Positions 30,039 to 42,964 are shown, numbered from the stretch's first letter. The stretch is DNA of 64,000 nt from Buttiauxella massiliensis (GCF_902500225.1 NZ_LR722662.1:1-64000), one strand, 5' to 3'. A program made the numbers and translations. Notes: generated by a model from the sequence alone, not told the origin.

Positions 30039-30680
30039 TCAGGCTTTCCGTTCCGGCGCACCATGAACCATGGTGTAGGCGTAATCGACCCCAATGCCAT
30101 ACGCGCCGCTGTGCTCGCGTACCAGATCCATCACCGCATCGTAAGTGTCGCGTCGCGCCCAATCGCGTTGGTATTCCAGCAATACTTGCTGCCAGGTCAC
30201 TGGCACCGCACCCGCCTGCACCATACGATCGATTGAGCGCTCGTGCGCATCCACCGACGTGCCGCCTGAGGTATCAGTCACTACGTAAACCTCGAAGCCC
30301 TCTTTTAGTGCCATTAGCGCCGGGAATGTCAGGCATACTTCGGTCCACAGCGCAGAGATAATCAGCTTCTTGCGCCCGGTCGCTTTCACCGCTGCAACAA
30401 AAGCAGCATCTTCCCAGGAGTTCATTGAGGTGCGTTCGATTGGGGTTATTTCAGGATGAACAGCCAGCAGTTCGGGCCAGATGTAACCGCTGAAGCTTTT
30501 AGTTTCGACCGAGGTATAAATGGTAGGAACGTTAAAGATCTTGCCCGCTTTTGCCAGTGCTACCGTGTTGTTTTTCAAAACTTGGCGGTCAATATTGGCG
30601 ACGCCAAAAGACATTTGTGGCTGATGGTCGATAAAAATCAGAGTGGAGTTGTTCGGGTCGATCAGTTCACGTATAGACAT
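30039..30680 (-). CDS. Isochorismatase-like cysteine hydrolase (YcaC type)
   Basis: 213 residues from ATG 30680 (AAGGAAAAC upstream). Cysteine hydrolase fold with D18 in IFIDHQPQ and nucleophile C116 in SALWTEVCLTFPA, and the family's cis-peptide-type neighbourhood before the cysteine. Where many family members have the catalytic lysine, this protein has R83 (IERTSMNSW), the same as in E. coli YcaC, which has no known substrate. First gene of the operon with the ABM protein and the amidohydrolase. Confidence 0.88.
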   Translation of the reverse strand: MSIRELIDPNNSTLIFIDHQPQMSFGVANIDRQVLKNNTVALAKAGKIFNVPTIYTSVETKSFSGYIWPELLAVHPEITPIERTSMNSWEDAAFVAAVKATGRKKLIISALWTEVCLTFPALMALKEGFEVYVVTDTSGGTSVDAHERSIDRMVQAGAVPVTWQQVLLEYQRDWARRDTYDAVMDLVREHSGAYGIGVDYAYTMVHGAPERKA

Positions 30681-30809
30681 AAAGTTTTCCTTAAATTTCA
30701 TCTGATTGATTAGGGAGATAGTCCAAGCGGCTGCCTCCCAAACGGTATGAGATCTGGAAATGTCTAACTTAAGGGGATCTTATTGAAGGGAACGAAAACT
30801 AAGAATAGC

Positions 30810-30847
30810 ACCGGTTTTCCCCTTCGCTCGGCAAAAGGGAAACCGGT
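30810..30847 (-). terminator. Strong hairpin after malZ
   Basis: Arms ACCGGTTTTCCCCTT / AAAAGGGAAACCGGT form a ~13-bp stem 10 bp past the malZ stop codon. No U tract follows, so it could be a processed 3' end or Rho-dependent end rather than a classical terminator. Confidence 0.5.
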
Positions 30848-30857
30848 TTCAGGGTAC

Positions 30858-32672
30858 CTAATTACGCCACACTGAAACTGAAACCGCAGGCAGCAACAGT
30901 TCGCAGTTTTCAAACGTCGCTTCACCTTCCAGCTGCGTCCAGACTTTGTCGTTTAACAGCGGTTCCCACGGCAGCGTGAGCGCCGTTTGTTCACCACGGT
31001 TGAGCGCCACCAGTACGCGCTCGCCCTGGTAAACACGCACAAAGACCACCACGTCGCCTTCGGCGTAAATCACCTGACAGCCGCCGTGGCGCAAAGCACG
31101 GCTTTTGTGGCGCAATTTGCCAAGGCGCTGGTAAAGCGCCAGCAAATCCTGATCCTGCCGATCGGGGTCCCATGGGAATGGCTTGCGGCAGAACGGGTCG
31201 TTATTACCATCCAGACCGACTTCATCGCCGTAGTAAACACAAGGCACACCAGGCCAGCAATACAGCCACACTACAGCCAGCGGCAATCGCGCAACATCCT
31301 TACCGAGGATCGACTTGAAACGTGCAGTGTCATGACTATCAAGCTGGTTAAACATGCGCAATTGCTGCTGCTGAGAAAGCCCCGCACGATATTCATCCAT
31401 CCAGGCCATACATGTTTGTGCGTCGATATGCTGCGGATCGTAAGAAATATCGGTGTTAGCGAGGAATCCCCAAATTGGGAAAGTAAATCCGCGATAGTTC
31501 ATCGCCGCATCTTCGGCATCAGTCTGCAACCACTGGCGCGCATCGCCAAAATGCTCACCCAAAATATAGGCTTCGGGATTGGTTTCTTTCGCCGCTTTGG
31601 TGATACCGCTGACGTGCAGCAAATTGTTTTTTGCCCCGCCCGCTTCACCAAGCATATGCACCACATCAAGCCGCCAGCCGTCGATACCCCACGGTTCACG
31701 CAGCCAGTGGCGCACAACGCTGTCTTCGCCCTGGTAAATTTCATCAACTAGCGTGGCAGATTGATAATCGAGCTTTGGCAAACTGGAGTACCCAAGCCAG
31801 TCGAGCGCATGCCCCTCCTGGTTATAGCTGTAAAAATCACGCCATGGAGATTGTGGATTGTGGCTCGCCCCCTCTCCATGAGTTTGCTGCCTGTCAAACC
31901 ACTGATGCGTATCACCACTGTGGTTAAATACCCCATCGAGCATCAGGCGCATACCGTATTTCTGAGTATTTTTACGCAAACGTAAAAAAGCGTGATCGCC
32001 GCCGAACTGCACATCTACGTGGCGATAATCCTGAGTATCGTATTTATGTACGCTCGGCGCGGTAAAGATCGGATTGAGATACAGCGCGGTGACACCCAGC
32101 TTTTTCAGGTACGGCAGGTTTTCGCTAATCCCATCCAGATCGCCGCCATAAAATGTCGATCCGCCGGCATCTCCACTGAGCGGTTCGTCCCAATTGCGCA
32201 AAACAATGTCGCGTTTTGCCGCATGGTGATAATAAACCTGATCCTGCTCGGGCGAGCGTTGCTCACTACGCGCAAAACGATCGGGGAAAATTTGATAGAA
32301 GATCTGATCTTGTACCCATTGCGGGCCGTCATCCGGAAGATCAACCGCAAACTGCTCAAGCCTTGCAGGTGGAATTGATCTCAAACCTTGCGGTGTTAGC
32401 CAGCGCTGTTTATCCAACCACAGCAGCTTGAAGCTGTAGCGTCGGCGCGGCTGCCCTTCGGTTAGATCAATCACGCCGCGCCATGCCACCACTCCCTCTT
32501 CGGGAGCCACTTTTTGGCGCGTCATCTGTATTGAGGTTTCTTCATTATCCTTTTCGTAACGCAGAACTACACGCTGCGGTAAATCATCGCCAGAAACCCA
32601 CAGCGTGATATACAACTTGTCTTTACGTGTTTGTATGAAAGGGGGCACCGGAAGGTGCCATGCATTCAACAT
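30858..32672 (-). CDS. malZ: Maltodextrin glucosidase MalZ
   Basis: 604 residues, exactly the E. coli length. GH13 enzyme releasing glucose from the reducing end of maltodextrins. N-terminal beta-sandwich (1-120), then a (beta/alpha)8 barrel with the four GH13 regions: [17 protein letters not shown] (nucleophile Asp), LGEHFGDA (acid Glu) and [11 protein letters not shown]. Two MalT boxes lie 80-100 bp upstream. Confidence 0.97.
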   Translation of the reverse strand: MLNAWHLPVPPFIQTRKDKLYITLWVSGDDLPQRVVLRYEKDNEETSIQMTRQKVAPEEGVVAWRGVIDLTEGQPRRRYSFKLLWLDKQRWLTPQGLRSIPPARLEQFAVDLPDDGPQWVQDQIFYQIFPDRFARSEQRSPEQDQVYYHHAAKRDIVLRNWDEPLSGDAGGSTFYGGDLDGISENLPYLKKLGVTALYLNPIFTAPSVHKYDTQDYRHVDVQFGGDHAFLRLRKNTQKYGMRLMLDGVFNHSGDTHQWFDRQQTHGEGASHNPQSPWRDFYSYNQEGHALDWLGYSSLPKLDYQSATLVDEIYQGEDSVVRHWLREPWGIDGWRLDVVHMLGEAGGAKNNLLHVSGITKAAKETNPEAYILGEHFGDARQWLQTDAEDAAMNYRGFTFPIWGFLANTDISYDPQHIDAQTCMAWMDEYRAGLSQQQQLRMFNQLDSHDTARFKSILGKDVARLPLAVVWLYCWPGVPCVYYGDEVGLDGNNDPFCRKPFPWDPDRQDQDLLALYQRLGKLRHKSRALRHGGCQVIYAEGDVVVFVRVYQGERVLVALNRGEQTALTLPWEPLLNDKVWTQLEGEATFENCELLLPAVSVSVWRN

Positions 32673-32750
32673 AATCGTATCCCCAGAAAATTTATTGCCG
32701 CCACCTTGCCACAGCGTAGTTGGCTATCACTCATCGTTGCTATTTTTATT

Positions 32751-32774
32751 GGGGGATGAAAGCGGGGGATGAGA
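32751..32774 (-). promoter_or_regulatory. Tandem MalT boxes upstream of malZ
   Basis: Two direct copies of GGGGATGA (32752-32759 and 32765-32772), 13 bp apart, match the MalT box GGGGA(T/G)GAGG. malZ belongs to the MalT regulon in E. coli. They lie 79-102 bp before the malZ start in the space shared with the divergent small gene at 32845. Confidence 0.75.
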
Positions 32775-32812
32775 AATTGAGCCGTTTGCTTAATAAGTTA
32801 GCGCTACCTATA

Positions 32813-32828
32813 GTGAGAATATTCTCAC
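32813..32828. promoter_or_regulatory. Perfect 16-bp palindrome before the small secreted gene
   Basis: GTGAGAATATTCTCAC is an uninterrupted perfect palindrome ending 16 bp before the ATG at 32845 and just ahead of its CAGGAG. It could be a repressor operator or a leader hairpin covering the ribosome binding region; its identity is unknown. Confidence 0.5.
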
Positions 32829-32844
32829 CGTTCAGGAGACCGTT

Positions 32845-33138
32845 ATGTCTATCGTCCGAAATATTACGCTGCTTCTTTGCGTGGTCTGGTCTGCCAATTC
32901 TCTGGCAAATTCGGCTTACGAATCTCTGCAGTTTGGCAAATATAAACAGCAAATTATCAGTGACTTGAAGAAGACTTGCCACCCGCAGAAGAAGACATCT
33001 GATGAGGTTTGGGCGAATAAAATCCTCTCTAACGAGGATAACAAAGCCTATATCCGTGATGCGAGGATTGCGCTTGAGCGCAATAACGAGAAAAACTACT
33101 GGGATGCAATAAGTAAAGTGGAATGCCCGGAGATGTAA
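32845..33138 (+). CDS. Small secreted protein, unknown function
   Basis: 97 residues. Sec signal peptide with a hydrophobic core (ITLLLCVVWSANSLA) and a cleavage site near residue 22 (SLANS), giving a ~75-residue mature protein with two cysteines (in KTCHPQ and VECPEM) that could form a disulfide. Well-spaced CAGGAG before the ATG supports expression. Mature part is charged and helical-looking. It lies divergent to malZ and convergent with proY. Family not recognised. Confidence 0.75.
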   Translation: MSIVRNITLLLCVVWSANSLANSAYESLQFGKYKQQIISDLKKTCHPQKKTSDEVWANKILSNEDNKAYIRDARIALERNNEKNYWDAISKVECPEM

Positions 33139-33184
33139 GCAAGAAGGTGGATGTCGCTTTCGCTAGTCCACCTGACAACGGTGA

Positions 33185-34576
33185 TTATACTCCGTTGCTG
33201 CTTTCGCTTGCGGCGAGTATCTGGCGGCGTTTGAATAGCCAACCGACCAACAGCAAAACTATCCACACACAGCCAACATACAGTGAAATGCGGGTGTCCG
33301 GGTGCCAGCCGATAAGCGCGATAATAAACACCAGGAACACTAGCCCGACTGCTGTAGTTGCAACGCCGCCCGGTACCGGGAATTTCAGCGCCTTTGTTTG
33401 TTCTGGTGAGAGTTTGCGGCGGAAAGCAATCTGCGACAGCAAAATCATAATCCACACCCACACGGTGGCAAAGGTTGCCAGCGACGCAATCACCAGGAAT
33501 ACATTTTCTGGAATTAGGTAATTTAACACTACCGCCAGCAACAACGCGAAACACATCACTAAAACCGTCACCCAAGGGATGCCGTTACGTGAGGTTTTAG
33601 CGAAGACTTTCGGCGCGCTGCCCTGCTCCGCCATGCCGTGTAACATGCGACCCACGCCAAATACATCGCTGTTAATCGCAGAAAGTGAAGCGGTGATCAC
33701 CACAAAGTTCAGAATGCCTGCCGCAGCCGTTATCCCCATATGCTGGAAAGTCAGCACGAACGGGCTACCTTCCGTCCCTACCTGGTTCCACGGGTAAATC
33801 GACATGATGACAAACAGCGTGCCCACATAGAACACCAGAATGCGTAGAGGAACAGAGTTGATCGCACGTGGAATCGACTTCTGCGGGTCTTTCGCTTCAC
33901 CAGCAGTAATACCAATGATTTCAATACCGCCGTAAGCAAACATCACCATCTGCAACGACATAATCATGCCTATCCAGCCATTGCTGAAGAAGCCGCCATT
34001 GCTCCATAAGTTATGAATACCTGTTGGCTTGCCGCCGTTACCAATACCCCACACGATGATGCCAATGCCGGCAGCAATCATGATAATGATGGTGGCAACC
34101 TTGAAGAATGAGAACCAGAACTCCAGCTCGCCGAACACCTTCACGCTCATCAGGTTAATGGCACAAATAATCAGCACCACGCTCAATACCCAGACCCAAT
34201 GGGGCACCGCGGGGAACCAGAGACCCATATAGATACCGAAGGCGGTAACATCCGCAATCGCTACTATCAGGATTTCAAAACAGTAGGTCCAGCCAGTGAT
34301 ATATCCGGCTAATGGGCCAAGGTTGTCTTGCGCATAACGTGAGAATGAACTGGCTGAAGGGTTATGAACCGACATCTCGCCGAGTGCACGCATAATGATA
34401 TATGCCGCCACCCCGCCAATGATGTAAGCCAGCAATACACTTGGGCCAGCCATTTTAATTGCGTCTGCCGAGCCATAAAACAGCCCGGTGCCAATTGCCG
34501 AACCCAACGCCATAAAGCGTATGTGCCGGGTACTCAAGCCGCGCTTGAGTTTATTAGCGTTTTCCATTGATTCCAT
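33185..34576 (-). CDS. proY: APC-family permease ProY
   Basis: 463 residues, about 12 membrane helices, amino acid/polyamine/organocation superfamily. N-terminal [28 protein letters not shown] is the consensus signature of AAT-type permeases. E. coli ProY was described as a cryptic proline transporter; later work in enterics points toward histidine, so substrate is not secure. An alternative ATG lies at 34567. It follows brnQ behind a terminator, so it is probably transcribed mainly on its own or by read-through. Confidence 0.93.
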   Translation of the reverse strand: MESMENANKLKRGLSTRHIRFMALGSAIGTGLFYGSADAIKMAGPSVLLAYIIGGVAAYIIMRALGEMSVHNPSASSFSRYAQDNLGPLAGYITGWTYCFEILIVAIADVTAFGIYMGLWFPAVPHWVWVLSVVLIICAINLMSVKVFGELEFWFSFFKVATIIIMIAAGIGIIVWGIGNGGKPTGIHNLWSNGGFFSNGWIGMIMSLQMVMFAYGGIEIIGITAGEAKDPQKSIPRAINSVPLRILVFYVGTLFVIMSIYPWNQVGTEGSPFVLTFQHMGITAAAGILNFVVITASLSAINSDVFGVGRMLHGMAEQGSAPKVFAKTSRNGIPWVTVLVMCFALLLAVVLNYLIPENVFLVIASLATFATVWVWIMILLSQIAFRRKLSPEQTKALKFPVPGGVATTAVGLVFLVFIIALIGWHPDTRISLYVGCVWIVLLLVGWLFKRRQILAASESSNGV

Positions 34577-34590
34577 ACCTGCTTAACAAT

Positions 34591-34622
34591 AAAAAAAAAC
34601 CACGGAGCTAAGCCCCGTGGTT
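34591..34622 (-). terminator. Rho-independent terminator between brnQ and proY
   Basis: Stem AACCACGG / CCGTGGTT with a 9-base loop, followed on the minus strand by nine T residues. It ends brnQ 17 bp past its stop and lies only 15 bp before proY, so read-through would set proY expression. Confidence 0.85.
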
Positions 34623-34639
34623 GAACATAATTTTAATTT

Positions 34640-35962
34640 TTAGTGGGCGGCGGATGCCACCTGTCGCCCTGCGGCACGGTCCCAAATAATGGCAATAACC
34701 ACCATGATGACCGTTGGTGCTAGCCATGCCAACCCTTGATCAGCAAGCGGCAAACGCGCCGTCCACGCTGGTAAAATATCACTGATTGCCGAAGCTTTAA
34801 TCCCATCAAGGATACCGAACAAGGTACTGATGAGCATCGCCGGAGCGATAACGCGAGTTGAATTATGCCACCACGGACGGGTGAAACTCAGTACCACCAG
34901 CGCAATACACGGTGGGTAAATCGCCGTCAGCACGGGAATCGAAATCTGAATCAAATGGCTCAGGCCGAGGTTAGAAACCACCATCGAGAACAGGCCAAGG
35001 ATAAACACCAGCGAGCGGTAAGAAAGCGGCAGATACTGGCTGAAGAACTCAGCACACGCACAAGTCAGGCCAATCGCCGTTACCATACACGCGAGGAAAA
35101 TCAGCGCGGCAAGGAAGAAGCTACCGGCACCACCGAAGGTATGAGCAACATACGCATGCAGAATTGCGGCACCGTTCGCGTTTTGATCGCTAACCAGCGA
35201 TGCGCTGTCAGAACCCAGACGGAACAGAGCAAGGTAAATCAGCGTTAAACCAACACCTGCAATCAGGCCAGCCCAGATTGTATAGCGCGTCAGCAAGCGA
35301 GATTCCGTAACGCCACGTGAACGCGCTGCGTTAACAATGACAATCCCGAAGACCAAAGATGCCAGCGTATCCATGGTCAGATAACCATTGACGAAGCCGT
35401 TAGAAAACGCCGCATGTTGGTACGCTTCCGTCGCGGTGCTGATACCGCCTGCAGGCCACAGAATCGCGCCGACTGACAACGCCAATAACGCGACAATTTT
35501 TACCGGAGCCAGCACGTGACCGACTGTGTCCAGCAATTTGCCCGGATACAAAGAGATGGCCATAACAATGGCAAAATAAACCAGGCTGTAGATAAACAGA
35601 GCAAGTTCACTGCTGCCAACCAGCGGCGCAATCCCCACTTCGAAGGAGACAGTCGCTGTACGAGGTGTCGCAAACAGCGGACCAACGGCCAGATAACAAA
35701 CGGTGGCCAACAGCACACCAGCACGGCGGCCAATTGGCGAGCTCAGGCTATCAATACCACCACCAACGCGGGCGATAGCGACAATAGTCAGAACGGGCAG
35801 GCCAACTGCTGTGACCAGAAAGCCAAGGGAGGCAATCCAAACGTGTTCACCAGCCTGTAACCCCACCATTGGCGGGAAAATGATATTGCCTGCTCCAACA
35901 AACAGCGCAAAGGTCATAAAGCCCAGTGCGAGGATGTCACGAGATTTCAAATGATGGGTCAT
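34640..35962 (-). CDS. brnQ: Branched-chain amino acid:Na+ symporter BrnQ
   Basis: 440 residues, about 12 membrane helices, LIVCS family; sodium-coupled uptake of leucine, isoleucine and valine. N-terminal [32 protein letters not shown] is highly conserved and carries the unwound first helix of this fold. One residue longer than E. coli BrnQ. Its stop is followed by a strong terminator. Confidence 0.96.
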   Translation of the reverse strand: MTHHLKSRDILALGFMTFALFVGAGNIIFPPMVGLQAGEHVWIASLGFLVTAVGLPVLTIVAIARVGGGIDSLSSPIGRRAGVLLATVCYLAVGPLFATPRTATVSFEVGIAPLVGSSELALFIYSLVYFAIVMAISLYPGKLLDTVGHVLAPVKIVALLALSVGAILWPAGGISTATEAYQHAAFSNGFVNGYLTMDTLASLVFGIVIVNAARSRGVTESRLLTRYTIWAGLIAGVGLTLIYLALFRLGSDSASLVSDQNANGAAILHAYVAHTFGGAGSFFLAALIFLACMVTAIGLTCACAEFFSQYLPLSYRSLVFILGLFSMVVSNLGLSHLIQISIPVLTAIYPPCIALVVLSFTRPWWHNSTRVIAPAMLISTLFGILDGIKASAISDILPAWTARLPLADQGLAWLAPTVIMVVIAIIWDRAAGRQVASAAH

Positions 35963-36374
35963 AAAATTTTGCAGCCTGTGGATGTGTGGTGTTGTTTGAA
36001 AGTATTCAAATTTCTATGTCTGGAAACTCAGCATAAAACCGGCAATCAGGAGTTACGACAGCGGAAAATCCTTTCCGGGATCGGTGGAGAAGAATAGTTG
36101 TTTGAATTACCACTCAAATCCAGTCGGTCTACTAATTACAGGGGCGCAATTAAAACGCTTATAGCGTTTGAAGGCAAGAAGGGATCCTAAAACCAGATTG
36201 ATATCCTTAAATTAGCCAGGAAGTTAGAGGATAAGTTTATCCATCAGAAAATATCATGGTCGTTTGTGCGGTCAAATTATAACCGATCGAGGATTATTGA
36301 TTTACATCTGAGCAAAAAAAACACAGACCAGAAAACTGGCCTGTGGAAAGTTTTTTTGACACTACGAGAGCAAA
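35963..36374. other. 412-bp intergenic region, brnQ leader and phoR 3' side
   Basis: AT-rich sequence containing the brnQ upstream region and, at its right end, the phoR terminator. I see an imperfect TTTGAA/TTCAAA repeat around 35995-36012 but no identifiable operator or small RNA. Confidence 0.4.
36314..36357. terminator. Bidirectional terminator after phoR
   Basis: Stem CACAGACCAG / CTGGCCTGTG (one G-U pair) with a 4-base loop; A-rich on the left and T-rich on the right, so U tracts follow in both directions. 18 bp past the phoR stop codon. Confidence 0.85.
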
Positions 36375-37682
<1,308 letters not shown>

Positions 37683-37704
37683 GCGTCACTCTCCTGATAA
37701 GGAA

Positions 37705-38394
37705 TTAAAAGCGGGTTGAGAACCGATAACCCGTACCGCGTACTGTTTGTACCATTCTGTCATGCCCACTATGTTCGAGCGCTTTGCGTAACCGCCGAAT
37801 ATGTACGTCCACCGTTCGGTCTTCGACATACACATTGGTGCCCCATACATGGTTTAGCAATTGTTCACGGCTATACACCCGCTCCGGGTGTGTCATAAAG
37901 AAGTGCAGTAGCTTAAATTCTGTTGGCCCCATATCCAATGGGTTTTCCCCGGTCATCACGCGATGCGACGACGGGTCGAGAATAAGCCCCTGCATATCGA
38001 TCACTTCTTCTACTGCCATCGGAGAGATACGGCGCATCACAGCTTTAATACGCGCCACCAACTCTTTCGGAGAAAACGGCTTAGTAATATAGTCATCGGC
38101 CCCAACTTCGAGACCTCGCACACGGTCTTCTTCTTCCCCACGCGCAGTCAGCATCATCACCGGTATATCACGCGTCATAGCTTCACGTTTCAGGTGCTTA
38201 ATAAACTGAATACCGGAGCCGCCTGGCAGCATCCAGTCCAGCAGAATCAGGTCGGGGAAAGGTTCGATAAGCAAGTTCACTGCACTGTCATAATCTTCCG
38301 CTTCAACTGGCTGAAAACCGTTTTGCTCAAGCACAAAACTGACCATCTCGCGGATTGGAGCTTCATCTTCTACGACCAGAATGCGTTTCGCCAT
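37705..38394 (-). CDS. phoB: Phosphate-regulon response regulator PhoB
   Basis: 229 residues. Receiver domain with acidic pocket E9/D10 and phosphorylation site D53 or D54 in [11 protein letters not shown] in MLTARG region and later KPF, followed by an OmpR-type winged helix (from ~130). Nearly identical to E. coli. Preceded by a strong Pho box, so autoregulated. Confidence 0.98.
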   Translation of the reverse strand: MAKRILVVEDEAPIREMVSFVLEQNGFQPVEAEDYDSAVNLLIEPFPDLILLDWMLPGGSGIQFIKHLKREAMTRDIPVMMLTARGEEEDRVRGLEVGADDYITKPFSPKELVARIKAVMRRISPMAVEEVIDMQGLILDPSSHRVMTGENPLDMGPTEFKLLHFFMTHPERVYSREQLLNHVWGTNVYVEDRTVDVHIRRLRKALEHSGHDRMVQTVRGTGYRFSTRF

Positions 38395-38446
38395 GATTTG
38401 TCTTGTCCAGGGAATAATTATTGTTGTTTCAATGCGGTGCCATTAT

Positions 38447-38475
38447 GCGTCAGATTTATGACAGATTTATGAAAA
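38447..38475 (-). promoter_or_regulatory. Pho box of phoBR
   Basis: On the minus strand the sequence reads TTTTCATAAATCTGTCAT followed by AAATCTGACGC, which reproduces the E. coli phoB promoter: two overlapping Pho boxes built from CTGTCAT-type 7-mers separated by AT-rich 4-mers. It ends about 50 bp before the phoB ATG. Confidence 0.92.
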
Positions 38476-38585
38476 AAATGACCGTTCAGCAACCCATCAA
38501 TTTCATTTATGACACAGAGACATATGCCGTTTTTTACCTTGTCCCCTTATAATCGGGACTTCATTGTTAAGCCACCGGACAGGTC

Positions 38586-39803
38586 ATGCGCATAATTCAC
38601 ACATCAGACTGGCATCTTGGTCAAAATTTTTATACCAAAAGTCGCGGTCCTGAGCACCAGGCTTTTCTTGAATGGCTGCTCAAAGCTGCCGTTGAAAATG
38701 ATGTGGATGCCATAATCGTCGCGGGTGATATTTTTGATACCGGCTCGCCACCAAGCTATGCGCGAGAACTCTACAACCGTTTTGTGGTGCAGCTCCAGGC
38801 GACGGGATGCTCGCTCGTGGTGCTGGCTGGAAACCATGATTCAGTGGCGACGCTCAACGAATCCCGCGAGCTTATGGCCTGCCTGAACACATATGTGATT
38901 GCCAGTGCCCGCCATGATGCCAGCCAGCAAGCTATCGTTCTTAATACCAAAAGCGGCAAGGCGGGTGCGATTCTCTGTCCAATCCCATTTTTGCGCCCAC
39001 GCGATATTCAAAACAGCCAGGCGGGGCTGTCCGGCCATGAAAAACAGCGTTCTTTAATGGAAGCCATTAGCGAACATTATCAGCAGTGTTATCGCGCAGC
39101 CTGCGATTTGCGCGCTGACGCGAAGCTGCCGATTATCGCCACCGGGCATTTAACGACCGTCGGCGTGACAAAAAGCGATGCAGTACGTGACATCTATATT
39201 GGCACGCTTGATGCCTTCCCGGCGCAGCATTTCCCGGATGCCGATTACATAGCGCTTGGCCATATTCATCGTGCGCAATTAATTGGCGGCACCGAACATA
39301 TCCGTTACAGCGGTTCACCTATTCCGCTAAGTTTTGACGAAACCGGCAAGACCAAGAGCGTTTATCTGGTTGAGTTTGCCGAGGGTAAACTTCATGAGGT
39401 CACCCCACTGACTGTTCCTGTTAGCCAGCAGTTAGCGGTCATTAAAGGTTCGCTGTCTGAAATTGAACAGCAACTAGAACAGTGGCGCGATGCCCCCGCA
39501 GAACCCAAAGTGTGGCTGGATATCGAAATCGCCACCGATGAATACCTGCATGATATGCAACGCCATATCCAGCAAATCACCGAAACGCTGCCAGTAGAAG
39601 TGGTGTTGCTGCGCCGTAGCCGTGAGCAGCGTGAACGCGTAATCGCCCAGCAGCATAAAGAAACCCTGAGTGAACTCACCGTTGAGGAAGTTTTTGAGCG
39701 CCGCCTGGTTCAGGAAGAGACCACGGAAGAGCGTGCACAGCGTTTGCGCACACTGTTTGCTCAAACCGTTGCCAGTCTGCATGACACGGAGGAACAGGCA
39801 TGA
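38586..39803 (+). CDS. sbcD: SbcCD nuclease subunit SbcD
   Basis: 405 residues. Mre11-type calcineurin-like phosphoesterase with the metal motifs in order: SDWHLGQ, GDIFDTG, LAGNHDS, ATGHLT and ALGHIHRAQ. With SbcC it cleaves hairpin DNA and protein-blocked ends. The ATG follows GGACAGGTC. Its end overlaps sbcC by 4 bp (ATGA). Five residues longer than in E. coli. Confidence 0.97.
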   Translation: MRIIHTSDWHLGQNFYTKSRGPEHQAFLEWLLKAAVENDVDAIIVAGDIFDTGSPPSYARELYNRFVVQLQATGCSLVVLAGNHDSVATLNESRELMACLNTYVIASARHDASQQAIVLNTKSGKAGAILCPIPFLRPRDIQNSQAGLSGHEKQRSLMEAISEHYQQCYRAACDLRADAKLPIIATGHLTTVGVTKSDAVRDIYIGTLDAFPAQHFPDADYIALGHIHRAQLIGGTEHIRYSGSPIPLSFDETGKTKSVYLVEFAEGKLHEVTPLTVPVSQQLAVIKGSLSEIEQQLEQWRDAPAEPKVWLDIEIATDEYLHDMQRHIQQITETLPVEVVLLRRSREQRERVIAQQHKETLSELTVEEVFERRLVQEETTEERAQRLRTLFAQTVASLHDTEEQA

Positions 39804-42800
39804 AAATCCTTAGCCTGCGGTTAAAAAACCTCAACTCCCTGAAAGGGGAATGGAAAATTGATTTCACCAGCGAACCTTTTGCCAGCAACGGATTGTTTGC
39901 TATCACCGGGCCAACCGGTGCCGGGAAAACCACCTTGCTGGATGCGATTTGCCTGGCGCTTTACCACAAGACTCCGCGCCTCAATACCGTCTCGCAGTCG
40001 CAAAATGATCTGATGACACGCGATACAGCCGAATGTCTGGCAGAAGTGGAGTTTGAAGTTAAAGGTGTTGCCTACCGTGCTTTCTGGAGCCAGAACCGGG
40101 CGCGCAACGCGGTAAACGGCAATCTACAAGCCCCGCGTGTCGAGCTGGCAGAAGTGGAAAGTGGCAAGATTGTCGCCGATAAAGTGAAAGATAAGCTCGA
40201 TATCACGGCAAAACTGACTGGGCTGGATTACGACCGTTTCACCCGCTCAATGATGTTGTCTCAGGGGCAGTTCGCCGCATTTTTAAATGCCGATGCCAAT
40301 GACCGTGCCTCGCTGCTCGAAGAACTGACCGGCACTGAAATTTACGGCACCGTTTCTGCGGCCGTTTTTGAAAATCATAAAAATGTGCGCAGCCAACTTG
40401 AGAACCTGCAAGCCCAGGCTGCTGGTGTAGCGTTATTGAGCGAAGAGCAGCGCCAGCAGCTTGCTGAGAGTTTGCAGGCACTTACTACTGAAGAAAAAGT
40501 ACAGCTTGCAGAACAACTTAAACTCCAGCAACACCAGCAGTGGCTCGGCCTGCTTTCACAGCTCACACAGAAGCATACACAGACCCAACAGGCCTTGAAT
40601 GCTGCAACCCTCGCAATAACAGAGGCGGCACCGCAGTTAGAAAAACTCACCCGAGCGCAACCCGCAGAAAAACTGCGCCCGGACTGGAAACGGTTACAGG
40701 AATTACAAACCACTCTACAAGCCACGCGCATTAAAACTGAGGAAGTGAACACTCGCTTACTTCAGACAAAGGCACGCCGCCAGCAGACCCGGCTCGCAGC
40801 AGCAAGCCAGGCTGCAAAACTGACTGAAGATAATACTCAGCTTCAGGATTGGCTGAAAACCCACGGACATTTTCGCTTGTGGGGTGCAGAACTGGCAGGC
40901 TGGCGCATGGCTTTCGGCCAGCAACAGCGTGATGCCACTCAGCTACAAACTTTGCTACGAGATATAGACGCCAGCCAGAAAAAACTCGCTCTGCTGCCCG
41001 TCATTGAATTGTCTCTTAGCGCAGATGAAGTTAGTGCTCATTTACAGACGACGATTGCCGCACGCCCTCAGCGCCAGAGGCTTGCAACGCTTCAACCGCA
41101 GCTCTCCTCATTACTCAAGCGCAAAGCTCTTCAGCAACAAGAGCTCGCCATTCTTGAGAAACAGATTACCGAGGGCGATGCGCAGCTGGTGCTTAAACGC
41201 CAGCAATATAAAGAACGCCACCAGCATGAGCGTGATTTGGAGAAACTCTGCGAACGTGAAAAGCTTATTGTCAGCCTGGAAGCTGAACGCGCCCTTTTGC
41301 AGCCTGAGCAACCCTGCCCATTGTGCGGCTCCACGCAACACCCGGCGGTCGCTGATTACCAGGCGATACAACCAGGTGAAAACCAGCAGCGCCTGGATAA
41401 ATTAAAACTGGAAGTGGCAAGCCTTGCAGAAGCGGGCTTTGCGATGAAAGGTCAGCTTGATACACAGCGTAAACAACGTGAAAACCTGATTCATACCATC
41501 AAGACCCTGGATGAAGAGGAAAATGAGCTACGTGCTCACTGGCAACAACTGTGTGCCAACCTGCAATTGGTGCTGGCACCCGAAGATGATATTCAGCACT
41601 GGCTCGAAAGTGAGGAGCAGCGCGAACAACAGCTGCATCAGCTTAGCCAGCGCATTGTGCTGGAAGAACAGCTAACTCAGGCGAAAGTCCAGCATCGTAA
41701 ACTTGCCGATGAAATTGCAACCCAACGCGATGCGTTGAACACCGCCCTGGAAAATGTTGGCCTGCAACATCCCGCTCACGGTGAAGAAAATAACTGGCTG
41801 GCACAGAGACAGCAGGAATCGCAACTCTGGCAGCAACGCAGTGAACAGTTACCGCGTTTGCAGCAACAACTGGCGACCCTTGAGAGTGTGTTAAATGCCT
41901 TTGTTGATGATGGCACCCTGCCAGCGTTGCTATCCGAAAGCGAACAAATCGCAGCATTACAAAACTGGCACTCGTTGCACAGCGATTGCATCGCACTAGA
42001 GAGCCAATGGCAAACACTGCAACAGCAACTGCAACAAGAAGAAACCCGTGTTGCTCAGGCAAACACACAATTCCTGAGTGCGCTTGCCGCAAGTCCCTTT
42101 GCCGACGTGGAATCATTCCAGGCGGCTTTGCTGGATGAAAATGAACGCCAGATGCTTGAGCAGAAAAAGCAGCAGCTTGAGCAACAACACCAGCAGCAAA
42201 CCGTGCTCTGCCAGCAGGCTGAGAAAGCGCTAGCGGAGCATATTGCGGCTCGCCCGCAAGCGCTGGCGGAAGATACACAGCTGAGCGAGCTGCAAGAACA
42301 GCTGGCTCAATGCAACCAACAACTGCGCGAGAACACCACTCAGCAAGGGCAAATTCAGCAACAGTTACAACATGACGTGGAAAACCGTCAGCGCCAACAA
42401 GGGCTGATGCAGGCAATTGTTGAGTGCCAGCAACAAGTTGAAGACTGGGGTTATCTCAATGCGTTGATTGGCTCAAAAGAAGGCGACAAATTCCGTAAGT
42501 TTGCCCAAGGGCTGACGCTCGACAACCTGGTATGGCTTGCCAACAACCAGCTCAACCGACTGCACGGTCGCTATTTGCTACAACGAAAAGACAGCGAAGC
42601 GCTGGAATTACAAGTGGTGGATACCTGGCAGGCTGATGCGGTGCGTGACACGCGTACACTTTCTGGTGGCGAGAGCTTCCTGGTCAGCCTCGCGCTGGCA
42701 CTGGCGCTCTCCGATCTGGTGAGCCATAAAACGCGTATCGATTCGCTGTTCCTCGATGAAGGCTTTGGCACGCTGGACGCTGAAACATTGGATACCGCGC

Positions 42801-42955
42801 TAGATGCGCTGGATACACTTAACGCCAGTGGAAAAACTATCGGTGTTATCAGCCATGTTGAAGCAATGAAAGAGCGCATTCCGGTACAGATCAAGGTTAA
42901 AAAAATCAACGGATTGGGAGTGAGTCGCCTGGCGAAGGAGTTTGCTGTCGGGTGA
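39800..42955 (+). CDS. sbcC: SbcCD nuclease ATPase subunit SbcC
   Basis: 1051 residues, Rad50-like SMC ATPase. Walker [10 protein letters not shown] near residue 38, two long Gln/Glu/Leu-rich coiled coils separated by the zinc hook CPLCG (about residue 500), the ABC signature [20 protein letters not shown] and Walker [13 protein letters not shown] near the C-terminus. The Gln-rich coiled coil gives CAGCAA-type low-complexity DNA. Coupled to sbcD. In K-12 araJ follows; here mak follows directly. Confidence 0.97.
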   Translation: MKILSLRLKNLNSLKGEWKIDFTSEPFASNGLFAITGPTGAGKTTLLDAICLALYHKTPRLNTVSQSQNDLMTRDTAECLAEVEFEVKGVAYRAFWSQNRARNAVNGNLQAPRVELAEVESGKIVADKVKDKLDITAKLTGLDYDRFTRSMMLSQGQFAAFLNADANDRASLLEELTGTEIYGTVSAAVFENHKNVRSQLENLQAQAAGVALLSEEQRQQLAESLQALTTEEKVQLAEQLKLQQHQQWLGLLSQLTQKHTQTQQALNAATLAITEAAPQLEKLTRAQPAEKLRPDWKRLQELQTTLQATRIKTEEVNTRLLQTKARRQQTRLAAASQAAKLTEDNTQLQDWLKTHGHFRLWGAELAGWRMAFGQQQRDATQLQTLLRDIDASQKKLALLPVIELSLSADEVSAHLQTTIAARPQRQRLATLQPQLSSLLKRKALQQQELAILEKQITEGDAQLVLKRQQYKERHQHERDLEKLCEREKLIVSLEAERALLQPEQPCPLCGSTQHPAVADYQAIQPGENQQRLDKLKLEVASLAEAGFAMKGQLDTQRKQRENLIHTIKTLDEEENELRAHWQQLCANLQLVLAPEDDIQHWLESEEQREQQLHQLSQRIVLEEQLTQAKVQHRKLADEIATQRDALNTALENVGLQHPAHGEENNWLAQRQQESQLWQQRSEQLPRLQQQLATLESVLNAFVDDGTLPALLSESEQIAALQNWHSLHSDCIALESQWQTLQQQLQQEETRVAQANTQFLSALAASPFADVESFQAALLDENERQMLEQKKQQLEQQHQQQTVLCQQAEKALAEHIAARPQALAEDTQLSELQEQLAQCNQQLRENTTQQGQIQQQLQHDVENRQRQQGLMQAIVECQQQVEDWGYLNALIGSKEGDKFRKFAQGLTLDNLVWLANNQLNRLHGRYLLQRKDSEALELQVVDTWQADAVRDTRTLSGGESFLVSLALALALSDLVSHKTRIDSLFLDEGFGTLDAETLDTALDALDTLNASGKTIGVISHVEAMKERIPVQIKVKKINGLGVSRLAKEFAVG

Positions 42956-42964
42956 TTTTTGTCG

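Noticed and set aside
40400-42400. Repetitive CAGCAA-type sequence as possible tandem repeat or CRISPR-like array
   Set aside because: It is the Gln/Glu-rich coiled coil of SbcC, with no regular repeat-spacer period.
41643-42416. 257-codon minus-strand frame within sbcC
   Set aside because: Antisense shadow of the coiled-coil coding region, rich in Ala/Val from CAG/GAA codon bias.
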